Positions 35,942-45,950 of a stretch of 64,000 bases of DNA are shown one piece after another (the first letter of the stretch is position 1; each line of letters opens with the position of its first letter). Location of the stretch: NCBI GenBank assembly GCA_002633005.1, contig NMRA01000160.1, positions 235,708-299,707 on the forward strand. Direction: 5' to 3'. Source of the stretch: Phoronis australis. Its lineage: Eukaryota; Phoronida; Phoronidae. Below the pieces are notes generated by a model, which was given only the letters and a program-made list of their open reading frames with translations, was not told the origin of the DNA and searched no databases. A program made the translations under genes and the position numbers.

Positions 35942-36099
35942 CAGGGCGGATCCAGGATTTTGAGTTAGGGGGGCCAGTGCAGAGTATTAGCCAGGATTTT
36001 TACCCGTCAAACATTCGGACCCCTGTACTGCCAAAGGGAATCTGGGAGAATTTTAGGAGGGGGGCATGGCCCCCTTGACCCCCTCTAAATCCGCCACTG
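35942..36099. mobile_element. 158-bp TIR element inside the racemase gene's first mapped intron
   Basis: The ends CAGGGCGGATCCAGGATTTT and CCCCTCTAAATCCGCCACTG are inverted relatives, with G-rich and C-rich inner arms (TTAGGGGGGCC / GGCCCCCTTGA). CAGTGGCGGAT-type ends are common in invertebrate non-autonomous elements and resemble hAT termini. I see no clear 8-bp target duplication. Reading exon A through its donor would run into this element, which is why the long frame to 36,078 is not taken as the protein. Confidence 0.65.
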
Positions 36100-36390
36100 A
36101 TTATACCATGGCCTTTAGAAAGGTGAAATCTTTGGGTGGAGACGGGTGAGCGCCGGAGCCTGGGTAAGGTCGCTGGCCGGATCAAAATGGTTAAAATTCT
36201 ACGCCGATTACTGTATAGGCTTCATGGAAGGATAGTCAACATTACTGCCGCCCCCCTCGTCGTCTTGCCGTAATTCTTAATACAGCACTGACGTCTCACT
36301 GCTCTTAAAGTGGCAAAAACAGACTAAATTGCACAATTCAAAGTTGTTGTCTGCTACTGAAACAGAAATAAAATTGTTCACCAGGGCACA

Positions 36391-36529
36391 GTCGCATAAG
36401 TTATACGCTGCATAGCAACAATGACGTCGCATTATCACGCGCCACGTTGTTATTCAGTGTTGAAAAATGCACCTGACATCATGCAACAATCAAACTTATC
36501 CAGCGTATAATTTTGAAGTTTTATGCAAC
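36391..36529. mobile_element. Family E TIR element, copy 1 (139 bp)
   Basis: Ends GTCGCATAAGTTATACGC and GCGTATAATTTTGAAGTTTT then ATGCAAC are inverted. The interior GACGTCGCATTATCACGCGC is shared with the copy at 54,591-54,725. It lies in the racemase intron. Confidence 0.72.
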
Positions 36530-37687
36530 CCAGCCCAAGTATTTTTACGCTTTGCTCGAACTTCTGTTGCTGTCAAAGCATGTTTTTCTATTAATTTCAA
36601 ATTTCGAGAAAACAATCTGTCAACTGTTCGACACTTCCTGAATTTTCTCTCGCACGGCAAAGCACATCTCCTATTTTGGTATGGCAAGACATTTCTCTGA
36701 AATGGATATGTTATCTTTGACCTTTAACGCAACAATTGCGATTTCAAGCTGTAGCCAGTCCGACTTCTTTGCGCTTATGAGCGCATATATGTTATTAAGG
36801 GCGGAGAAGTTATTTTAAAACTTTTTTGGATGAATGAGTTTTTATTTCGCCTGTGTTTCAAAAAATAGTGAATTTTACGATTTGTTTTAGAGATTCTTAC
36901 AATATTCAAAGTAAATAACTCTCACGTTAGCATCCTCAAGAAGTAAATAAGCCACGGTCTGTTTAAAATATTATTTTTTACCAGTTTTCGCGTTCCATTC
37001 CTCTTTAAGCCTAAAGACAGGCCTACCGCTGGGATAAGGTTCATTTTCTGATTACGATTCCTATTATCTTCGATTCTTTAAATCCTGAATAGCAAACAAC
37101 CACCAAAATCGAAATTTACAGTGAAAGATCAATGATAGTACCACCGGCCGTTCGTGCCCTTCTGGTCGAACTGTGGAACACTGGGTTTTGGAACAAAGTA
37201 GGATACTAAAGATACTTAGAACACAAGCTAAAATAATGGCTAGCTAGAGGGGCTGCCATCCTAGGGTAGGGAATGAGGTCGGACTTCCACATCTTTTTAC
37301 AATCACTTGAACTGCATTTCCTTCAAAATACGAAATCATTTTTGTGTCATACACTAAGTACTCTATCCTTTTTTGAGAAAACTAGTTCTCAAAAATGCCT
37401 CAAGTACGACATTCCACACCTAGCAACACAGCTATTTGATGTCTGGGTTCATTGGCTATAAACCTGAAAGTTGAACACTGACTGTTAAGTACTGAACGAA
37501 GTTAATGGACTGATTATGACAATTGACCATTTTAAAAAATAATAAATACAATAAAAAATCATACCTCCCATTATCGTTGACAAAATATCTATTCATAACC
37601 TACTAACATTCACTTATACTTAAAACAATATAATGAAAATTATTATTGGGATCGTTGTTTCGCTTGCTCATAAAATTGATTTTCTGT

Positions 37688-37850
37688 GGTCTCCTATACC
37701 CTCCCCTCCCCTCCCCTCCAAAGCCTTCGCCTCCTCTCCTATCCTCTCCTCCTCTCCCTTCCCCCCCGTCTTCTCTCCTGTCCTCTCCCTTTGCCTTCCG
37801 TCCTCTCCAGTCCAACCCTCTTTTCTCCTCTCCCGCCCCATCCCATCCTA
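37688..37850. repeat. Polypyrimidine (CCCTC)n-like tract
   Basis: About 160 bp of nearly pure C/T on the plus strand (CCCTCCCCTCCCCTCC units), just upstream of exon B. The opposing open frames are low-complexity artefacts. Confidence 0.93.
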
Positions 37851-37915
37851 TCCTAAAATAAATTTAATTCTATCAAAAAATCGCGTTTGTCTCAAATAAT
37901 ACTTTCCTGTTCCAG

Positions 37916-38062
37916 ATGTTGAAGTTGACGTTCCTACCTATGGACCCCTCCGTGTTGATCTCAGTTTTGGTGGAGCGTTTTATGCCATACTACCTGCTTC
38001 GGACGTGCACCTGAACTCATCACCTGTAGAGGAACTTACTAGGGCTTCTGGAACCATTTCTT
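37916..38062 (+). CDS. Proline racemase family, exon B
   Basis: It is preceded by acceptor TTCCTGTTCCAG and followed by donor GTAAGT. The 147 bases join in phase 1 to exon A (G+AT gives Asp). The peptide has VDVPTYGPLRVDLSFGGAFY, then AILPASDVHL, which match the family's G-x-V-x-x-D-x-(A/S)-(Y/F)-GGxFYA segment. The exon ends in LTRASGTIS, with one base carried over to exon C. There are no breaks in frame. The polypyrimidine tract upstream may strengthen or disturb the acceptor. Confidence 0.9.
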
Positions 38063-39007
38063 GTAAGTATTTGGACGGGGACCTCTTAATCGTCCAGGCA
38101 TACGTGCTACGAATGTGACTGCTGCACTCTAAAACAACCAGTCCAAACTCTGTGTTACCTACGCACACACTCACTGTATTCAAAACCAAATGTAGGTCCT
38201 GAAATAATTAGTGTCACTCCTAACATTTAGAGGGTTCTAAACTATATTTGACTTGAGCGTCCCTGTTGTTGCAAGCTGTAAAGTGTACTTTTGGTTCTTG
38301 CGCCCAGGCACCAACGCAGTTGTAAAGTTAATGGTTTCGGCTAGCTCGTGGATCTGCTGTAAACGTAAAGCAGACAACTTGGTAAGGTATAGTATTTATT
38401 CAGTATGCAGTCTCCAAATGAAATAAAACGATAACCCTGCAACGCTGACTAATTGATGAACTCGTCTTCGGAGGAGTGAATTGAAGTTTTCAGTCTACCC
38501 GCTCCATTGGTCTATTTTATTGCGCACGCCCGCCCACTTTGATCAAGGGTAACACACAACTGCATCGCGCTACAAGATTTTTTGCAGGCTTCGGTTTCTG
38601 CCGCTGTTAGTTGCCCAAAAGTACTGCTAGTTTTTATGACAGTCTCTACTTTTCTAATTTATTAGTTGACTCACTTGGTTATAATTCTCATTGGCATTCG
38701 TTCTCACATTTTGAAATTGAGTGTCATTACAAATCATTCAGTGTTTGGTCAATTCATACAGTGGAATCTATGTGCAATTTTATCTTTTTCATAACTTTTT
38801 GACAAAAATTCGTGAACACAAGGTCACGCTTTCAATTTTAACGACAGTTTATGAGTCAGGAGAAGCTCGATTCGTTCGTTCCAAGTTCACTGCACCTCCC
38901 AGTTAGCTAAGATTAGATTTAGAAAACAATATTTTTGCTATATGTAAGGATTATTGTGAAACAATCGCCTAGGAAACTAGACATTCTCCCCTTTCTCCCT
39001 CTCGCAG
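38063..39007 (+). other. Racemase intron between exons B and C
   Basis: A GT-AG intron (GTAAGT ... CTCTCGCAG). I see no other feature in it. Confidence 0.8.
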
Positions 39008-39154
39008 GTGCCGTGAGGTCACAAATCAAGCTACAACACCCCACCCCCCTTGGACTATTCGTATCTTCTCGGTACGACACTGACCGACGGGAACGACGAC
39101 TTCAGCGAACATCCGACAGTACATTTTGTTGCCACGTCTGATCACCTGGAGTTT
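39008..39154 (+). CDS. Proline racemase family, exon C (frame-broken)
   Basis: Acceptor CCCTCTCGCAG. The exon continues from exon B with AVRSQIKLQHPTP, then must shift one base within A-C6 (39,043-39,049) to read LDYSYLLGTTLTDG, DDFSEHPTVHFVATSDHLE. The LxGTxLTDG motif is characteristic of animal and bacterial members (substrate-loop region). Without the shift, the frame continues to a meaningless C-terminus (CCHV). The exon must end before the in-frame TAG at 39,188. The weak donor GTAAAG after 39,155 is one option, so the 3' edge is approximate. Confidence 0.82.
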
Positions 39155-39155
39155 A

Positions 39156-40240
39156 GTAAAGTTACGGAAAATCTTGGAAATGCGGATTAGAAAGGTGCAA
39201 TGATCCTTGGTGTTTTCCGTCAAAAACGAGAACAGCCTTATATGCCAGTGGTCAGTGGGTCACCGTGACCGTCTATTTGAATTTGGACATATCCTGACGT
39301 GATGGTAAGATCGCAACAAGCAGGTGGTTTCCAAGTGCCAATGCACCCTCGTGGAAAAGCTAAAGCAACTGTAGTCCTAGTACACGAGTTTGTGACATGA
39401 TGTTGTGAAAGCGGAAGTTTCCCCCAAAGTAGGGCAAATTTTAAGTGCATCGTCACGATTGTACGTCGTATTTTTGTCACTTTCCATATTTCTTGAGACA
39501 ATTACTGCTCAGTTTAACTGTACGCTGTTCTGTTTTGACTTACATTTATGAGATTCGAAAATAAAAGCACGGATTTACTGTAAACCAAAACAATTGTTGT
39601 GCTGTAGTAACATTGCGAGATGTGGGCACGGTGGAACCCACGCTTACCATCTGCATTGTGACTCTCAAGCCGTGTAAGCTTGTGAAACATGCCAGTTTTA
39701 TGTTAAGCTAATTGGTCTGTGGATTGACTCCCCATTGACTGTCGAAAAAAGAACCAGATATTTCGAACAGATGAGAATATCACTTATTCTTACTGTGAAC
39801 TTTGCCTTAACGTCATATTTTTGTTGTTTTGATAAAATGTTTGGGGATAAAGGCGTTCTTATCGCCTTGAAAGCTGACATCTGTGCGTGCACATTGGGTT
39901 AAAATATCCAACTAATTACACAATTTTAACTCTTCAACTAAAATCAGCAGAGTGATTGTCACATGAACAGTAATTACTCCAGGTACGGGCAAAATACTGG
40001 CCCAGAGATGGCGCTGTACTAGTACCAGCTTGATACCGCCCTATTGACCCTCAGGCTGCTTAAGTCCAACGCATGCTTACTGGAAGCAGATATTCTATAG
40101 AAGATGAAGTAAGATTTCTCACCGCAACACAAGTGTTTTTCGGTTACGAAACGCAAAGGTTCCGGAGGGCAACATCCTTTGTTCAGTGTCTTCAATTTGG
40201 ACACAGTGTAGTGTGAACATTTAGGCCTACCACCTAAAAC
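39156..40240 (+). other. Racemase intron between exons C and D (boundaries unclear)
   Basis: Neither end has a strong consensus. Donor candidates are GTAAAG (39,156) and GTTACG (39,161). The nearest upstream AG to exon D is TTTAG at 40,224, which would add about eleven residues not usual in the family. Confidence 0.4.
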
Positions 40241-40254
40241 TGTTTCTGCTTCAC

Positions 40255-40501
40255 GTATCACGGTCGCCATGTGGATCAGGCCCTACTGCTCGCGCAGCCC
40301 TGTTATATTTCAAGAAGTTGGCTCTCAACCAAACTAGAATGTTTGAAAGTGCCAGTACGCATTCACAGTTCTCTGCTACCCCCCGTAGCCGTCAACATTG
40401 AAATAGGAGGGCGTGCTTACTACACAGGTACCGCGACCTTCACCTTGGAGGAGGGTGACAAGTTGGGTCAAGGTTATCTTGCTGGAATGGTCGAAAAATG
40501 A
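40255..40501 (+). CDS. Proline racemase family, exon D with second catalytic Cys
   Basis: Reads SRSPCGSGPTARAALLYFKK, then LALNQTRMFESAS...QFSAT. It shifts one base in A-C6 (40,378-40,384) to VAVNIEIGGRAYYTGTATFT, LEEGDKLGQGYLAGMVEK and stop (TGA 40,499-40,501). RSPCGSG carries the second catalytic cysteine of racemases and epimerases. The animal and fungal trans-3-hydroxy-L-proline dehydratase has Thr there. GRAYYTGTATF is the conserved C-terminal motif. The Asp usually two residues before SPC (DRSPC) is Ser here. The segment between the FSAT and VNIEI motifs is about ten residues shorter than I expect for animal homologues. The exon start is not fixed, since no AG lies directly upstream. 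Confidence 0.87.
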
Positions 40502-41093
40502 ACTTTATGACCACAGCTGTTAAAAAAGATGCAAAGCGACAGCAAACAGGAATACCTGGGCTAAGTTCCCTAGACGCAAGAATTTCGCGATTGATGCTAG
40601 TGTTGTCACGTGCTTCGCTTCTCATGCATGGCGAGATCTCGCGAAGAGACGTTTTTCAGAGTGTAAATTGTATCTGCGGAACGAACACCTGACTTTGTCT
40701 TTTGAAGTATTCATATTAGTGGATGCTGGCAGGTGCTGAGCTTTGTGTTTCAGAGAGAGAGCTTACAAAGCACCATGTTCTTGACACAATACGAGAAAGT
40801 TATAAATTTTTATTGGATTCACTATTGAGTATTTCTCGAACTGGGACCACGTGGTCTTGAGAACTGTAGGGAGAGGTACGCGGATTTTGTAAAGCATGCC
40901 GCCTTGTCTGGTTTAATTATTTCCTCTCCATCGTCGTGACCTTCGGTTTTCTCCTGCCAGTTCCGCCACACGTAGCCTTGCGATACAAACTTTGATGTGC
41001 TTCCGCTCATCTAGCATACAGAAGTCGGTGATCGGGCAATAACCTGTTTAACACGATTTTTGCATTTTTGAAAAAATACAAGTATGAAGCATA

Positions 41094-41099
41094 AATAAA
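41094..41099 (+). terminator. Candidate polyadenylation signal for the racemase gene
   Basis: AATAAA in ATAAATAAAGAATCC, about 590 bp after the stop codon. It is the first canonical hexamer downstream that I noted. Confidence 0.45.
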
Positions 41100-41762
41100 G
41101 AATCCTACACGAGTCTCAGGTTTATGAAATGAGCAAAACCTCTTGGGTATTTCATCAAAATCCCGAGGCTTGCCTTTTTTGCCTTTGTGATTCGCCCATG
41201 TGATATCAAAAAAATTACGTACTAGATGTTATTAACCTGTCGTGCCGTAAAACATTCCAGGTCAGTCACGCGAGAAAAAAGTATAAGTAAAACGAGCCAG
41301 ATCTCACCATTTCCTCTGGTATCCGCTCGATTGTTTGTGCAGCCTTGACATAACCTCGACCTCAGAAGCAAGGAAAGCCATTAGAAACGTTCCTGGATGT
41401 TTCCGTCGACTGGAATAGTCACATACCGAAATACTAACAGCACCTACTCTGATTCTGAAATATTATTCACATTGCTGCTCACCAATAGGCAACCTTCCCA
41501 TAGTTGCACACTGCGCTTTGTTTATCACAATTTTACGTTTATCATAATTTTACGTGTTACAAAAGGTAACACTGTCGAATGTTGTTTAAAGGCGAATGCC
41601 ACCCGATTTAATTAGTCTTTTTTGCCGTCTTAATCGGTCTATTTCCACATCGCCTCGCATACGGTCGACCTTACCTTGCCAAGAGGTGTCGCGTTAACCT
41701 GTGAGGAAGGTGAGAAACGACGCTAGCGACGTCAGTGATTCATATGCAGAGTGAATGCCGCT

Positions 41763-41886
41763 ATGTTGCGGTGTATCGTTCCCGCTTGTCCGAACTAAGC
41801 AGCCGCGAGGAAAGAAAGTATATCGTTTTTTACTTCCTCGAGAGTCCGAAATGCTTAGGAAGTGGCTCATGGTAGTGAAGAATGAA
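41763..41886 (+). pseudogene. THAP-domain fragment, frame-broken
   Basis: ATG 41,763 starts MLRCIVPACPN, giving the CxxxxC half of a THAP C2CH zinc finger. The frame then meets a stop. Skipping one base at 41,796 continues as KQPRGKKVYRFLLPRESEML, then RKWLMVVKN, which has the THAP basic segment, the F..LP motif and the invariant Trp. The closing C-x2-H is not found in the following 60 codons, before the assembly gap at 42,081. THAP domains are DNA-binding modules of transposases and regulators. Whether this is a decayed transposon piece, a broken gene or a base-call error cannot be decided here. Confidence 0.55.
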
Positions 41887-42080
41887 ATGTACGCTGTAAA
41901 TAGCAAGTATGAGGCCGCCGAAACATCTCCGTGTCTGTGGCCTGCAGACGACGTCGACAGTGCCTCACGAATGCCGGCTTACCAAATAACTCCATACTTT
42001 CCGTTGTCTGAGCTTGTTCACGGAGCCTCTCTAGTATTTCTTCATCACTGTATTCCTGTTCGAATTGATAGCCTGTAAAA

Positions 42081-42513
42081 NNNNNNNNNNNNNNNNNNNN
42101 NNNNNNNNNNNNNNNNNNNNNNNNNNNNNNNNNNNNNNNNNNNNNNNNNNNNNNNNNNNNNNNNNNNNNNNNNNNNNNNNNNNNNNNNNNNNNNNNNNNN
42201 NNNNNNNNNNNNNNNNNNNNNNNNNNNNNNNNNNNNNNNNNNNNNNNNNNNNNNNNNNNNNNNNNNNNNNNNNNNNNNNNNNNNNNNNNNNNNNNNNNNN
42301 NNNNNNNNNNNNNNNNNNNNNNNNNNNNNNNNNNNNNNNNNNNNNNNNNNNNNNNNNNNNNNNNNNNNNNNNNNNNNNNNNNNNNNNNNNNNNNNNNNNN
42401 NNNNNNNNNNNNNNNNNNNNNNNNNNNNNNNNNNNNNNNNNNNNNNNNNNNNNNNNNNNNNNNNNNNNNNNNNNNNNNNNNNNNNNNNNNNNNNNNNNNN
42501 NNNNNNNNNNNNN
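42081..42513. other. Assembly gap (433 N)
   Basis: A run of unknown bases. Reading frames spanning it are meaningless and are ignored. Confidence 0.99.
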
Positions 42514-43127
42514 TACGGTGTGTCCAAATACCAATAAATCCCTAAGAGCGAAATAAAACAACACGTTTTTGTAAGAACTCGGTGTATTTTTAAGGGTTTT
42601 ACATCGAAGTTTGATGATTTATTGGTGCTTAACGATGACTCCAAGCGATAAGCTGACACCAGTAACCCGTGTTGTGAACTGCTGAACAGAATGCGTGTGA
42701 AACCGATGACGTAATTGGATAATTTCAACACCTCCGTCTGCCGTCAGGTGTAACGCAACCGCACGTGTCGTTATGGAGTAGAACTACTCGATCTAAATTG
42801 ATACAAATTAGGTTGTTTTTTGGGTGGCATGCTCCTTTAACATGGCTTCTCATTTGTAAAAGTAATGGAACCGACGTCACAACATTCAGTCATCTCCATT
42901 GGTTGAAATCTGGGAAACCCCTTTAAGTTTACAGTAACCAAATATGGAGACCACCTTTTACTTGAATAGTTGCATTTTATTAAAACGGACAGTGATCGAA
43001 CTAACAAAAATCAAGACAACCCCGATCAAGTGGCTTTTAAGCCCAAACAAGTGCAGTGCTTACAGCCGTGTGCAAGTGATGGTGATGTTATCGTATGCTT
43101 CCGACCAAGGCATGCGAATTGATTCCC

Positions 43128-43147
43128 ACACACGGAATTCCGTGTGT
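43128..43147. repeat. 20-bp perfect palindrome
   Basis: ACACACGGAATTCCGTGTGT, its own reverse complement with no central spacer. Confidence 0.95.
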
Positions 43148-43279
43148 CGTTCATCATGTTTCTACAGGGCCACTTTTCAATATAGGTGGCGCTGTGTCAG
43201 AGGGTAAGATGTAGCCGTAGGCATTCACTTTCTTGCTTCAGTACGCATGTTGGTTTTTTTCTTCAGGCTGTCCTCTAGC

Positions 43280-43862
43280 AGGGACTTGCTGGTTCCCTGT
43301 GAGCCCGCTAAGGGGTAGAGAACACGCAGGTATAATTTTCCTCGGGAAATTTTTTTACACCGGCGCTTTTGATTGGCTTGTCTTATTCTCAACTGGTAGC
43401 GCTTTACGTAAACAAAATGGCATGACTCATAGAGGAAGTGTAAATGTGGGTTTTGTTTGTGGTCTGTTGTACAAACAAATAGGTGCTAATTTATGTTAAA
43501 GAAATGTGAATCAAAAAATTCTGGTTGTGCCTTTTTGGAGTCTATTTTTCTACTGTCGCTGACTTTTGTTTACGTTGCTGTCCTGTATTCACACAGTATG
43601 AATAACACACCGGTTAAATCGGCCAGATGGGTGTGTATTGTACCTGTACGTCAAGCACGCGGCTATTAAACGTTACTGCAGAAACGAAATATTTACAGTC
43701 ACGCCACTGACAAGGCTAAAATTTGTTCATAGTCAGCCATTTTCTTTCTTGTTGTAAAGCTAACCAGTGACTGCCGAGGTTACGTGAACCAGTAATAAAA
43801 CGCGTGCCACTGAATGATACCCACGTGTTCTTTACCACCTACCGGACACGCAGGGAACCAGC
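43280..43862 (+). repeat. Family F dispersed repeat, copy 1 (about 580 bp)
   Basis: It aligns with 58,605-59,172 in the same orientation. Shared blocks include GTATGAATAACACACCGGTT, GTGTAAATGTGG...GTCTGTTGTACA and AACCAGTGACTGCCGAGGTT (CCAATGACTGCCGAGGTT in copy 2). No TIR or coding frame is found, and the divergence is moderate. Confidence 0.82.
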
Positions 43863-45164
43863 GAGCAGCAGAGACCGTCTTTGCCACATGTTAATCATGG
43901 CTCGTGAAGCGAAAACGGTCTGTGAGGTGATTCGCCGCCAAGCCGATCTCGCCACCTTGTTACAACTGGACAAAATGGCGCCCGCACACTACGACCAGCC
44001 TAGACAGCAGTAATTCTAATATGCTGCGCTACTGACAAGCTATTATGGCGATTACTATGATTTATATGTTCAACATTTCATGTTTCGGACAAGGGTGACC
44101 GGTTTGCTAACATTGTTGTAAACGTTTCTACTTGAATTGCGCTGCATAAGCAAAAGAAAATTTGAGGTCACTGAAATATTATTTAAACCTAACCCTAAAT
44201 ATTTATGGTTTTCCTCGACCTTCTATCATTACTTGAGGCGGATAGGTGTTTCGGTAAACAATTTACTTTTTCGACTTTCGGGGTTCGCTCATGAAAGTTT
44301 CAAAAATGTTTCGAGTCGCGCGCTTATTCACTTCTAGCACACTGGTGGCGCTGCAAAAGATGGTTGTTGTGCATTGTTTTTTAGGACAATATGCCTCGTT
44401 TTAGCATCAATTTCAACAACGCTAACGTAAAAGTGCATGTGTTCTAAACATGCATAACCAATTGTAGTTTGGACACAAAACCTCGTTTTCAAGCATAATG
44501 GCGAATTCGTGCAAGCAGTGAGTAGTACAATCAGGTCGCGCGAGGGCAAATTCAAAAACTGGATTTCATTTTACGCCTTCTCCACCAAATTCTTCTGCAT
44601 GGAGATACAGCGTGTATATAACTATTGACAATTTACTATTTATACTGAGTGACGTTTAAATTCTTTAATTAAAACAAACAGCGCAGAATTCCTTGTTTCT
44701 TGATTAATTAGTCGTCCGTGGCGCAACTAACATATAGAACTGTCAGTAGGCACTTTCTTTCATTCAGCGCATTTTGCACGCAAAAAGTACAGTAACTGCT
44801 ACCATTGTTCTACGCATTTTTTGTTTTTATTAGATGCTATTCGTCAGTATTTTGCGTTTAGTACACCCTTTTGTGCATCACTAAGTAAAAAATTATTTTA
44901 GACCGACCGTCCTTTTTGTTTTTCCTCGTCCTGCCTTCACTCCTGTCGGAGATGGGTAGGTAGGCAGGTAGCCAGGTGTAAAACTTTACATTATCCACTT
45001 TTGGTGAAGCTACCCGCCATCTTTAAACATCTCGACACTGACAGCTATTCTCGCATTCATGATCATTAGACACGATCCATAAATTTCAATTCTGAATGCA
45101 CATTTAGGTAATGCTTCAGTATTGTTGATCAAACCGAAACAAAAAAGAGTCACTGCAAATGAAA
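43863..45164. other. Stretch without recognisable genes
   Basis: A short plus-strand frame (containing AREAKTVCEVIRRQADLATL) runs to a stop at 44,013 but starts inside the dispersed repeat. No other support is seen. Confidence 0.4.
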
Positions 45165-45932
45165 TGGATGAAGAGTGATATGAATAAATAGTTGGCTCAC
45201 GGCAGCAGAGTGGTCCTGTGAATTTTGTCATTGATGTTGTTGCTATGCAACTGAGAGTCTAGCTCCATCCTGTGTAAATACACGGCCTTGTTTGAACCTT
45301 GCATTGCACCAATATGACGCATAAATTGCTAAGCCACAACATACAAATTTCCGAGAATGAATTCGTGCATTTCAAAACCGGAAGCGGACGTGTCCCGCCA
45401 TAACACATAATCGACTAACCAAACAAATTCACTGGCGTTGAATGGTCAATGTTTTCCAGGAGATGTGTGTGAGTGTATCTTGTTTAATTGATAAACATGT
45501 ATCTATGTACGTACGTATGTATGTACGTATGTATGTATGCATGCATGTANTGGATGAAGAGTGATATGAATAAATAGTTGGCTCACAGCAGAGTGGTCCT
45601 GTGAATTTTGTCATTGATGTTGTTGCTATGCAACTGAGAGTCTAGCTCCATCCTGTGTAAATACACGGCCTTGTTTGAACCTTGCATTGCACCAATATGA
45701 CGCATAAATTGCTAAGCCACAACATACAAATTTCCGAGAATGAATTCGTGCATTTCAAAACCGGAAGCGGACGTGTCCCGCCATAACACATAATCGACTA
45801 ACCAAACAAATTCACTGGCGTTGAATGGTCAATGTTTTCCAGGAGATGTGTGTGAGTGTATCTTGTTTAATTGATAAACATGTATCTATGTACGTACGTA
45901 TGTATGTACGTATGTATGTATGCATGCATGTA
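45165..45932. repeat. Near-identical 385-bp direct duplication joined by one N
   Basis: 45,165-45,549 and 45,551-45,932 are the same sequence apart from a three-base difference (GGCAGCAGCAG versus GCAGCAG context), and meet at a single N (45,550). Both contain the same GTAT/GTAC tetranucleotide run. This is best explained as overlapping contig ends or two alleles placed in tandem by the assembler. Confidence 0.9.
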
Positions 45933-45950
45933 TGTATGTACGTATGGATG
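45886..45950. repeat. (GTAT/GTAC)n microsatellite
   Basis: Tetranucleotide run of TATGTACGTACGTATGTATG type. The same run is seen at 45,503-45,549, in the other half of the duplication. Confidence 0.93.

Noticed and set aside
35870-36078. Continuation of the racemase exon A frame to 222 codons
   Set aside because: It passes a good GTACAG donor and enters a TIR element, while exon B supplies the proper continuation.
37603-37899. Pro/Ser-rich and Gly/Glu-rich frames of 70-88 codons
   Set aside because: Translations of a polypyrimidine tract in three frames.
42031-42731. Long open frames of 163-228 codons
   Set aside because: They run through the 433-base N gap; most of their residues are unknown.
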